Assembly: GCA_964591295.1 (NCBI GenBank)
Contig: CAZQAG010000093.1
Span: forward strand, 1 to 8,339
From: VAXT01 sp964591295
Lineage (GTDB): Bacteria > Actinomycetota > Thermoleophilia > Gaiellales > Gaiellaceae
Direction: 5' to 3'
DNA length: 8,339 nt
Part shown: piece after piece, positions 1 through 5,549 of the stretch
How positions within the stretch are numbered: the stretch's first letter is position 1
Layout: every line of letters starts with the position of its first letter
The notes under the pieces: generated by a model
Told to the model about the DNA's origin: nothing
What the model saw: the letters and a program-made list of their open reading frames with translations, nothing else
The model's database searches: none
Made by a program: the position numbers and the translations under genes

Positions 1-231
<231 letters not shown>

Positions 232-234
232 TAC

Positions 235-241
235 AGAGGAG
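235..241 (+). promoter_or_regulatory. Shine-Dalgarno of rpsJ
   Basis: AGAGGAG lies 9 nt before the rpsJ ATG at 251, inside the 19-nt gap after tuf. It supports this start. It also shows the gap holds a ribosome binding site and little else, with no room for a long S10 leader. Confidence 0.75.
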
Positions 242-250
242 CCGTAGGCA

Positions 251-559
251 ATGGCGCAACAGAAAATCCGCATCCGTCTCAAGGGGTACGACCACCAGCA
301 GCTCGACCGGTCGGCCCAGTCGATCGTCGACACCGCTCAGCGCAGCGGGGCGACGATCACTGGACCCGTGCCCCTGCCGACGGAGCGGAACATCTACTGC
401 GTGATCCGCAGTCCGTTCAAGGACAAGGACTCGCGTGAGCACTTCGAGGTGCGCACGCACAAGCGGCTCATCGACATCCACAGTCCGACCCCGAAGACGA
501 TCGACCAGCTGATGCGGCTCGATCTGCCTGCGGGAGTGGACATCGAGATCAAGTTGTAG
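251..559 (+). CDS. rpsJ: 30S ribosomal protein S10
   Basis: S10 (uS10) is a protein of the 30S head and, in many bacteria, also the NusE transcription antitermination factor. The product is 102 residues, the usual family length. It opens with the typical QKIRIRLKGYDHQQLD and continues with IVDTAQRSGATITGPVPLPT, the region around the long loop that reaches into the head. The characteristic HFEVRTHKRLIDI segment and a C-terminal LPAGVDIEIKL follow. The ATG start is fixed by an SD 9 nt upstream and by alignment of the first residues with known S10. It is the first gene of the S10 group and lies 2 nt before rplC. Confidence 0.98.
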   Translation: MAQQKIRIRLKGYDHQQLDRSAQSIVDTAQRSGATITGPVPLPTERNIYCVIRSPFKDKDSREHFEVRTHKRLIDIHSPTPKTIDQLMRLDLPAGVDIEIKL

Positions 560-561
560 TC

Positions 562-1188
562 ATGAAGGGGATCGTGGGCAGAAAACTCGGGATGACGCAG
601 CTCTTCGACGAGGAGAGCGGCCAGGTGACGCCGGTCACGGTGATCCAGGCCGGCCCCTGCCCCGTGGTCCAGCTGAAGACCGAGGAGACGGACGGCTACG
701 AGGCCGTCCAGCTCGCGTTCGACGAGGTCCCCGCGCGGAAGGTGACGAAGGCACGTCTCGGTCATCTGAAGAAGACGGAGGCTGCTCCGCATCGCCATCT
801 GGTGGAGTTCCGCGGGACGAGCGAAGCCGTGCTCGGCGAGCCGGTGACCGTCGAGGTCTTCGAGGCAGGCGACAAGGTCAAAGTCTCGGGGATCTCGATC
901 GGCAAGGGCTTCGCCGGCACGATCAAGCGGCACAACTTCCAGCGAGGCCCGAAGAGCCACGGCTCGCACAACATCCGCAAGCCGGGCTCGATCGGCTCGT
1001 CCGCGACGCCCTCGCGCGTGTTCAAGGGCATGCGCATGGCGGGCCGGATGGGCGGGAAGCGCAGGACGCAGGTCGGCCTTGTCATCCACTCCGTCGATCC
1101 CGAGCTCAACCTCCTCCTCGTCAAGGGAGCGGTTCCGGGCCCGAAGAACGGCGTCGTCGAGATCCGGGAGGAGAAGCGTGGCGGCTAA
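562..1188 (+). CDS. rplC: 50S ribosomal protein L3
   Basis: L3 (uL3) is one of the primary 23S rRNA binders. It sends a long loop toward the peptidyl transferase centre. The 208-residue product begins KGIVGRKLGMTQLFDE, the standard L3 N-terminus. It carries KGFAGTIKRHNF at about residues 115-126, the loop region GSIGSSATP at 142-150 followed by RVFKGMRMAGRMG, and a C-terminal LLLVKGAVPGP. The site aligned with the Gln that PrmB methylates in E. coli L3 (Q150, numbering from memory) is Ala148, so that modification cannot occur at this position. The ATG lies 2 nt after the rpsJ stop with no strong SD, which suggests translation coupled to rpsJ. The last 11 nt overlap the start of rplD. Confidence 0.98.
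   Translation: MKGIVGRKLGMTQLFDEESGQVTPVTVIQAGPCPVVQLKTEETDGYEAVQLAFDEVPARKVTKARLGHLKKTEAAPHRHLVEFRGTSEAVLGEPVTVEVFEAGDKVKVSGISIGKGFAGTIKRHNFQRGPKSHGSHNIRKPGSIGSSATPSRVFKGMRMAGRMGGKRRTQVGLVIHSVDPELNLLLVKGAVPGPKNGVVEIREEKRGG
1166..1173 (+). promoter_or_regulatory. Shine-Dalgarno selecting the rplD GTG start
   Basis: GGGAGGAG sits inside the 3' end of rplC, 4 nt before GTG 1178. It favours that GTG over the in-frame ATG at 1079. The ATG lies about 100 nt inside rplC and would add a Ser/Arg-rich leader unlike any L4. Confidence 0.75.
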
Positions 1189-1807
1189 GGCTCCTCTCCT
1201 CGGAATCAGCGGTAAGTCGAGCAAGGAAGCGACTCTCGACGAGGGCGTCTTTGGCGTGAAGGTGAAGCCGCATCTCCTCCACGAGGCGGTGCGTGCCGAG
1301 CAGAACGCTCGCCGGGCTGGAACCCAGTCTGCGAAGAGCCGCGGGCTCGTCGCGGGCGGCCGTGCCAAGCCGTGGCGCCAGAAGGGCACCGGCCGGGCAC
1401 GCGCCGGGACGATTCGAGCGCCCCAGTTCACGGGCGGCGGCCTCGCGTTTCCTCCGACGCCGCGCAGCTACGAGGTCAAGGTGAACAAGAAGGCGTATCG
1501 CTCCGCCTTGCGGGGCGCGCTCAGCGCGCACGCCGGCGACGGCACGCTTGCGGTCGTCGATGGTTCCGCCTTCGACGAGCCCTCGACGAAGAAGGCCGTC
1601 TCCTTCCTCGAGGCGTGGGGTCAGGAGCGCCCGCTGGTGCTCGTCGCGAACCAGGACGAGATTGGGCTCGTGAAATCGTTCCGCAACCTCGAGCACGTGG
1701 TCGTCGTGCCGCCGTCGGAGCTCGAGGTCGCCGCCGTCGTCTGGGCGCGCTCGCTGCTCGTCACCGAGGGCGCCCTCGAAATGGTTCAGAAGCGGGCCGG
1801 ATCATGA
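1178..1807 (+). CDS. rplD: 50S ribosomal protein L4
   Basis: L4 (uL4) binds 23S rRNA domain I and lines the nascent-peptide tunnel with an extended loop. In E. coli it also represses its own S10 operon. I start it at GTG 1178, giving 209 residues, close to the family norm. The N-terminus then reads (M)AAKAPLLGISGKS and a strong SD lies 4 nt upstream. The diagnostic loop is KPWRQKGTGRARAGTIRAPQ at about residues 64-83, followed by FTGGGLAFPP. The Rossmann-like part has LVLVANQDEIG and a C-terminal LLVTEGALEMVQKRAGS. It overlaps rplC by 11 nt and rplW by 4 nt (ATGA). The function is certain; the exact start is well supported but rests on an alternative codon. Confidence 0.95.
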   Translation: MAAKAPLLGISGKSSKEATLDEGVFGVKVKPHLLHEAVRAEQNARRAGTQSAKSRGLVAGGRAKPWRQKGTGRARAGTIRAPQFTGGGLAFPPTPRSYEVKVNKKAYRSALRGALSAHAGDGTLAVVDGSAFDEPSTKKAVSFLEAWGQERPLVLVANQDEIGLVKSFRNLEHVVVVPPSELEVAAVVWARSLLVTEGALEMVQKRAGS

Positions 1808-2100
1808 GCTTGCATCCCAACGAAGTGCTGCTCGCGCCCGTGGTCTCGGAGAAGAGCTACAGCCTGATCGAGGACCGCAAGTACTCGTTCAAGGTGCACA
1901 AGGACGCGCACAAGACGCAGGTGCGGCAAGCCGTCGAGCAGCTCTTCGGCGTCAAGGTGCTCTCCGTCAACATCGTCCAGGTCCCGTCGAAGCCCAAGAT
2001 GCGCAACTACAGGGCGGGCCGGCGCCCGGGCTGGAAGAAGGCGATCGTCCAGCTCAAGGAAGGCGACTCGATCGAGATCTTTGAGGGGGCACAAGTCTGA
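1804..2100 (+). CDS. rplW: 50S ribosomal protein L23
   Basis: L23 (uL23) sits at the tunnel exit and is the main docking site for trigger factor and the signal recognition particle. The 98-residue product is of normal length. It has the conserved opening LLAPVVSEKSYSLIEDRKYS, a KDAHKTQVRQAVEQLFGVKV helix-strand unit at about residues 37-56, and the basic extended loop KPKMRNYRAGRRPGWKKAIV, which reaches into the rRNA. A C-terminal IEIFEGAQV closes it. The ATG overlaps the rplD stop as ATGA, which implies re-initiation by the same ribosomes. The stop and the rplB start share one base (TGATG). Confidence 0.97.
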   Translation: MSLHPNEVLLAPVVSEKSYSLIEDRKYSFKVHKDAHKTQVRQAVEQLFGVKVLSVNIVQVPSKPKMRNYRAGRRPGWKKAIVQLKEGDSIEIFEGAQV

Positions 2101-2942
2101 TGGCCCTCAGGAAGTTCAAGCCCACCAGCCCCGGTAGGCGTTTCATGACGGTCTCCAAGTTCGAGGAGGTCACACGGGGCAAGCCCGAGAAGAGCCTGAC
2201 CGGCTCCGTCAAGAAAACGGGTGGCCGCAACAACCAGGGCCGCATCACGACGCGCCACAAGGGCGGTGGCCACAAGCGCCGTTTCCGCGAGATCGACTTC
2301 AAGCGGCAAAAGGACGGGATTCCGGCGAAGGTCGCTGCGATCGAGTACGACCCGAACCGCTCGGCGAACATCGCCCTGCTCCACTACGCCGATGGCGCGA
2401 AGGCGTACATCCTCGCCCCGGCGCGCCTGAAGGTAGGCGCCAGCGTCGAGTCGGGCCCGAAGGCGGACATCAAGCCCGGAAACGCGCTGCCGCTCGAGAA
2501 CATCCCGACCGGCACGCTCGTTCACAACGTCGAGCTCAAGCCCGGAAAGGGCGGCCAGATGGCGCGAAGCGCCGGCGCCGGCATCCAGCTCGTCGCGAAG
2601 GACGAGGGCTATGGCGTCCTGCGCCTACCCTCCGGCGAGCTTCGTCGAGTCGCGCTCACGTGCCGGGCAACCGTCGGCCAGGTCGGGAACGCCGACCACG
2701 AGAACATCACGGGCGGGAAGGCTGGCCGCAGCCGATGGCGCGGCAAGCGCCCGACCGTCCGCGGCTCGGCCATGAACCCGGTCGACCATCCGCACGGCGG
2801 CGGCGAGGGCAAGTCGAAGGGCGGCCGCCACCCGGTCACCCCCTGGGGCGTGCCCACACTCGGCAAGCGCACCCGTAGCAAGCACAAGGACTCCGACCGC
2901 CTGATCGTCCGCGGCCGCCGAAGAGGAAAGGATAAACGCTGA
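2100..2942 (+). CDS. rplB: 50S ribosomal protein L2
   Basis: L2 (uL2) is a core 50S protein needed for subunit association and peptidyl transfer. It has 280 residues, near the usual 270-280. Order: basic N-terminal tail with KTGGRNNQGRITTRHKGGGH and KRRFREIDFKR, then the OB-fold part with VAAIEYDPNRSANIALLHY, then the SH3-like part with LPSGELRRV. The C-terminal tail is the hallmark AMNPVDHPHGGGEGKSKGGR, at about residues 224-243, with His230 matching the universally conserved histidine near the peptidyl transferase centre. It begins on the TGATG overlap with rplW. Its stop codon lies inside the left arm of a 12-bp hairpin, the first intergenic interruption of the operon. Confidence 0.98.
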   Translation: MALRKFKPTSPGRRFMTVSKFEEVTRGKPEKSLTGSVKKTGGRNNQGRITTRHKGGGHKRRFREIDFKRQKDGIPAKVAAIEYDPNRSANIALLHYADGAKAYILAPARLKVGASVESGPKADIKPGNALPLENIPTGTLVHNVELKPGKGGQMARSAGAGIQLVAKDEGYGVLRLPSGELRRVALTCRATVGQVGNADHENITGGKAGRSRWRGKRPTVRGSAMNPVDHPHGGGEGKSKGGRHPVTPWGVPTLGKRTRSKHKDSDRLIVRGRRRGKDKR

Positions 2943-2963
2943 AAATGCTGCGCATTTTCAGCG
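2937..2963 (+). other. Perfect 12-bp hairpin spanning the rplB stop codon
   Basis: CGCTGAAAATGC is followed by loop TGC and its exact reverse complement GCATTTTCAGCG. The TGA stop of rplB (2940-2942) is in the left arm. No T-run follows, so it is not a textbook intrinsic terminator, and downstream genes belong to the same pathway. A processing site, a stabiliser of upstream mRNA, partial attenuation, or a palindromic DNA repeat are all possible. A closely related hairpin lies at 7921-7949. Confidence 0.8.
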
Positions 2964-2974
2964 TGACTATGTTG

Positions 2975-2994
2975 ACCCGTCGCTTCGCTCGGGT
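2975..2994 (+). other. Small hairpin before rpsS (second half of the repeated module)
   Basis: ACCCG pairs with CGGGT around a 10-nt loop TCGCTTCGCT. It begins 11 nt after the first hairpin and ends 4 nt before the rpsS Shine-Dalgarno. The same structure with a swapped outer pair (TCCCG/CGGGA) and one loop change is at 7960-7979. Its closeness to the SD would allow an effect on rpsS initiation, but that is inference. Confidence 0.65.
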
Positions 2995-2998
2995 GAAT

Positions 2999-3003
2999 GG
3001 AGG
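2999..3003 (+). promoter_or_regulatory. Shine-Dalgarno for the TTG start of rpsS
   Basis: GGAGG lies 6 nt before TTG 3010. No ATG or GTG in this frame is near, and TTG yields the canonical S19 N-terminus, so this site decides the start. Confidence 0.85.
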
Positions 3004-3009
3004 ACTGCT

Positions 3010-3297
3010 TTGAGCCGATCATCGAAAAAGGGGCCATTTGTGGAAGAGCGGCTTTTCCAGCGGATCGAGGCGATGAACGCCTCGGGGTCGAAGAACATGA
3101 TTCGAACCTGGTCGCGATCCTCGACCGTCTTCCCCGAGATGGTCGGGCACACGATCGCGGTTCACGACGGTCGCAAGCACGTCCCCGTCTTCATCACCGA
3201 GCAGATGGTCGGCCACAAGCTCGGCGAGTTCGCGCCGACGAGGACCTTTCGCGCCCACTCGGGCGACCGGAAGGTGGAGGTGAAGCGCACCGCGTGA
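3010..3297 (+). CDS. rpsS: 30S ribosomal protein S19
   Basis: S19 (uS19) is a 30S head protein that pairs with S13 near the A-site tRNA and forms part of the intersubunit bridges. It has 95 residues, a normal size. The sequence opens (M)SRSSKKGPFVEERLFQR, matching the family start exactly. It continues with IRTWSRSSTVFPEMVGHTIA and VHDGRKHVPVFITEQMVGHK, then the conserved LGEFAPTRTFRAHSGDRK at the C-terminus. Initiation is at TTG with a good SD 6 nt upstream; the codon is rare but well supported. It follows a 67-nt gap containing two hairpins, while its stop overlaps the rplV start (GTGA). It is therefore the first gene of a tightly packed second block. Confidence 0.97.
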   Translation: MSRSSKKGPFVEERLFQRIEAMNASGSKNMIRTWSRSSTVFPEMVGHTIAVHDGRKHVPVFITEQMVGHKLGEFAPTRTFRAHSGDRKVEVKRTA

Positions 3298-3857
3298 GCA
3301 CGCCGGCAACTCAAGAAGTGCGCGCCGCTGCGAAGTTCCTGCGGATCTCGCCGCGAAAGGCCCGGCTCGTCGTGGAGCACATCCGCGGGCGGACCGTGCC
3401 CGAGGCTCGGACCGTGCTCGCGTTCACCGATCGCGCCGCCGCTCGCGAGGTCGAGAAGCTGCTCCGCTCGGCCGTCTCGAACGCCGAGGCGAATCACAAC
3501 CTGATCGGCGACGACCTCGTCGTGAAGGCCGTGTTCGTGGACGCGGGGCCGGTGATCAAGCGCTGGCGAGCCGCCGCGCGCGGTCGCTCAGTCCGGATCC
3601 GCAAGCGGACGTGTCACATCACGATGACGCTCGTTCCGGGCATGACCGCGACCGTCACCCGCGCCGAGCCGGCCGCGACCCAGGAGAAGCCGAAGCGGGC
3701 GCCGCGCCGCAAGGCCGCTCCGAAGGCCAAGATCGAGGCCAAGCAACAGTCTGTTGCAAAGAAGGACAAGGCCTCCGAGGACAAGCCCAAAGCCAAGGCC
3801 AAAGCGACCACCCCCAAGAAGAAGGCACCCGCAAAGAAGAAAGAGAGCGAGTCTTAA
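3294..3857 (+). CDS. rplV: 50S ribosomal protein L22 with basic C-terminal tail
   Basis: L22 (uL22) touches all 23S rRNA domains and its beta-hairpin lines the peptide tunnel beside L4. The start is GTG 3294 overlapping the rpsS stop (GTGA); the longer open frame upstream to ATG 2997 only shadows rpsS. Length is 187 residues against about 110-115 for minimal L22. The core, about residues 9-117, contains AAAKFLRISPRKARLVVEHI, SAVSNAEANHNL, and the tunnel hairpin with RWRAAARGRSVRIRKRTCHI. Residues 118-187 are a low-complexity tail rich in Lys, Ala and Pro (for example KKKAPAKKKESES). Similar AK-rich tails are known in actinobacterial L22. The tail is expected to lie at the solvent face, possibly on rRNA; that placement is inferred. 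Confidence 0.96.
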   Translation: MSTPATQEVRAAAKFLRISPRKARLVVEHIRGRTVPEARTVLAFTDRAAAREVEKLLRSAVSNAEANHNLIGDDLVVKAVFVDAGPVIKRWRAAARGRSVRIRKRTCHITMTLVPGMTATVTRAEPAATQEKPKRAPRRKAAPKAKIEAKQQSVAKKDKASEDKPKAKAKATTPKKKAPAKKKESES

Positions 3858-4930
3858 TGGGCCAAAAAGTCCACCCCGGCGGGATGCGCGTCGGCGTCAT
3901 CCACGACTGGAAGTCGAACTGGTACACGGGCACGAAGGAGTTCCCGCAGGCGCTGCTCGAGGACATCAAGATCCGCGAGCACATTTACAGCAAGCTCTCC
4001 CACGCGGGACTTTCGGACGTGCTCATCCGCAAGGACAAGCAGCGGATCACGATCGACATCTACACCGCTCGCCCGGGAATCGTCATCGGCAAGTCCGGTG
4101 CCGAGGTGGACGCCCTCCGCAAAGAGATTCACGGCATGACGCACAAGAACGTGCACATCAACATCAACGAGATCAAGCGTCCCGAACTCGACGCGAAGCT
4201 GGTCGCTCAGTCGATCGCCGAGCAGCTCCAGAACCGCGTCAGCTTCCGCCGCGCCATGAAGCGCTCGCTCGCCTCGGCGATGCGCTCGGGTGCGCACGGC
4301 GTGAAGGTGCAGTGCGGCGGCCGGCTGGGAGGAACGGAGATGAGCCGTTCGGAGAGCTACTCCGAGGGCCGTGTTCCGCTGCACACGATCCGCGCGGACA
4401 TCGACTACGGCTTCGTCGAGGCGAAGACGACCTACGGCCGCATCGGCGTCAAGGTCTGGATCAACAAGGGCGAGATCATGCCCGAGGGCTTCGAGAGCGT
4501 TGCCCAGCAGAAGGAGACCCGCCTGGGCGATCAGGACACTGCGCGCCGCCTGGGCGGCCGAACGGAAGGCCTGTCCGCGTCCCGCGAGAGCGGCCGTAGC
4601 AGGGCAGCCGACCGTGAGGGCCTCGGCCCCGTGCAGAAGCGGCGACCCAAGCGAGGCGCCCGCCGGCGCCCTGCGAGCAAGGACGAGACCACTCCGAAGG
4701 ACGAGGGCACTCCGATCGACGCGCCCGTCGAGGCTGAGGTCGACGCGAACGTCGAGGCGGCCCCGGCTGCCGAGGCGGCGCCCGCCAAGAAGCCCGCGAA
4801 GCGCACCGCAAAGCAGGACAACGTCGAGGTTGAAGTGGTGCCAGCACCCGTCGCGGACGCGCCCGATACGACGACCACGAAGAAGCAGGTCGAGGACCCG
4901 ACGAAGCTGGAAGACGCAGGGGAGAAGTAA
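3857..4930 (+). CDS. rpsC: 30S ribosomal protein S3 with long C-terminal extension
   Basis: S3 (uS3) forms the mRNA entry channel of the 30S head with S4 and S5. The product is 357 residues, about 120 longer than E. coli S3. It starts MGQKVHPGGMRVGV on a TAATG overlap with rplV. The type II KH domain shows GIVIGKSG (residues 74-81, GxxG loop 78-81). The mRNA-unwinding basic residues known from E. coli (R131, R132, K135) are present at the same numbers in FRRAMKR. The C-terminal domain includes GVKVQCGGRLGGTEMSR and ends near WINKGEIMPEGF at about 222. Residues from about 223 onward are a disordered-looking tail: first Arg-rich (KRRPKRGARRRP), then Ala/Glu/Pro/Lys-rich and net acidic at the end. 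Function is certain; the role of the tail is unknown. Confidence 0.97.
   Translation: MGQKVHPGGMRVGVIHDWKSNWYTGTKEFPQALLEDIKIREHIYSKLSHAGLSDVLIRKDKQRITIDIYTARPGIVIGKSGAEVDALRKEIHGMTHKNVHININEIKRPELDAKLVAQSIAEQLQNRVSFRRAMKRSLASAMRSGAHGVKVQCGGRLGGTEMSRSESYSEGRVPLHTIRADIDYGFVEAKTTYGRIGVKVWINKGEIMPEGFESVAQQKETRLGDQDTARRLGGRTEGLSASRESGRSRAADREGLGPVQKRRPKRGARRRPASKDETTPKDEGTPIDAPVEAEVDANVEAAPAAEAAPAKKPAKRTAKQDNVEVEVVPAPVADAPDTTTTKKQVEDPTKLEDAGEK
4918..4924 (+). promoter_or_regulatory. Shine-Dalgarno of rplP
   Basis: AGGGGAG within the last codons of rpsC lies 6 nt before GTG 4931. That GTG directly abuts the rpsC TAA. It supports the GTG start. Confidence 0.75.
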
Positions 4931-5356
4931 GTGCTCCTACCCAAGAAGACGAAGTACCGCAAGCAGCAGCGCGGCCGGCGCGCAGGCGTCTCGAAGGGCC
5001 AGACACGCGTCCAATTCGGCGACTACGGCCTCAAGGCGATGGAAGCGGCCTGGGTGACGAACCGCCAGATCGAGGCGGCCCGCATCGCGATGACCCGAAA
5101 GATCAAGCGCGGCGGGAAGGTCTGGATCAACGTCTTTCCGGACAAGCCGGTCAGCCAGAAGCCGGCCGAGACGCGCATGGGCTCGGGCAAGGGCGCTCCG
5201 GAACATTGGGTCGCCGTCATCAAGCCGGGCCGCGTGATGTTCGAGCTCGCCGGTGTACCCGAGGACCTCGCCAAGGAGGCGTTGCGCCTCGCCGGCAGCA
5301 AGCTCCCGATCCAGACGAAGTTCGTGAAACGGGAGGCTGATCTCTTTGCGCGCTAG
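4931..5356 (+). CDS. rplP: 50S ribosomal protein L16
   Basis: L16 (uL16) is a late-assembling 50S protein that helps form the A-site tRNA cradle. The 141-residue length fits the family. It begins at GTG as (M)LLPKKTKYRKQQRGRRAGVS, a typical L16 N-terminus. It contains FGDYGLKAMEAAWVTNRQIE, the IRMT-like segment IAMTRKIKRGGKVWINVFPD, and KPAETRMGSGKGAPEHWVAV, where the Arg of TRMG matches the residue hydroxylated in E. coli L16. The C-terminus has VMFELAGVPEDLAKEALRLA. The start abuts the rpsC stop, and the stop lies 11 nt inside rpmC. Confidence 0.98.
   Translation: MLLPKKTKYRKQQRGRRAGVSKGQTRVQFGDYGLKAMEAAWVTNRQIEAARIAMTRKIKRGGKVWINVFPDKPVSQKPAETRMGSGKGAPEHWVAVIKPGRVMFELAGVPEDLAKEALRLAGSKLPIQTKFVKREADLFAR
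5331..5336 (+). promoter_or_regulatory. Shine-Dalgarno for the TTG start of rpmC
   Basis: GGGAGG inside the 3' end of rplP lies 9 nt before TTG 5346. It supports TTG over the in-frame ATG at 5370, which would delete conserved N-terminal residues. Confidence 0.8.
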
Positions 5357-5549
5357 CCAGTTGAGAAACATGAACGACGATCAGCTCGACGAGGCGCTTG
5401 CGGAGCGCCGCCAGGAGCTGTTCAACCTCAGGTTCCAGTCGGCGACCGGCGCGCTCGAAAACCCCGCGCGCCTCAAGCTCGCGAAACGGGAGATCGCTCG
5501 CATCCTGACCATCAGAAACGAGCGCGAGCTCGCGAAGGAGAAAATCTAG
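5346..5549 (+). CDS. rpmC: 50S ribosomal protein L29
   Basis: L29 (uL29) is a small two-helix hairpin protein next to L23 at the tunnel exit. It has 67 residues, normal for the family. I start it at TTG 5346, overlapping rplP by 11 nt. This gives (M)RASQLRNMNDDQLDEALAE, which matches the KASELR-type N-terminus, and an SD lies 9 nt upstream. The signature ELFNLRFQSATGALENPARL is at about residues 24-43, followed by the second helix, LAKREIARILTIRNEREL. The stop is immediately followed by the rpsQ GTG. Confidence 0.95.
   Translation: MRASQLRNMNDDQLDEALAERRQELFNLRFQSATGALENPARLKLAKREIARILTIRNERELAKEKI
5535..5540 (+). promoter_or_regulatory. Shine-Dalgarno of rpsQ
   Basis: AAGGAG in the end of rpmC lies 9 nt before GTG 5550. 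It is the main evidence that the long acidic N-terminal extension of S17 is translated from this start rather than from an internal one. Confidence 0.75.

Noticed and set aside
394..1431. Long minus-strand open frame opposite rpsJ-rplC-rplD
   Set aside because: It covers three certain ribosomal protein genes in antisense, has Arg/Leu/Ala-rich composition typical of GC-rich shadow frames, and matches no family I recognise.
2937..2963. Intrinsic terminator after rplB
   Set aside because: The hairpin is strong but is followed by GTGACTATG rather than a T-run, and essential ribosomal genes follow. The same reasoning applies to 7921-7949.
2972..3000. TTGACC as a possible -35 box before rpsS
   Set aside because: At 17-nt spacing the -10 position reads GAATGG, which is not a plausible -10. 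The sequence also overlaps the small hairpin.
2997..3293. N-terminal extension of L22 from ATG 2997
   Set aside because: This frame overlaps all of rpsS. GTG 3294, overlapping the rpsS stop, gives a normal L22 N-terminus.
3611..3856. N-terminal extension of S3 from ATG 3611
   Set aside because: It lies wholly within rplV in another frame. MGQKVHPGG at 3857 is the canonical S3 start.
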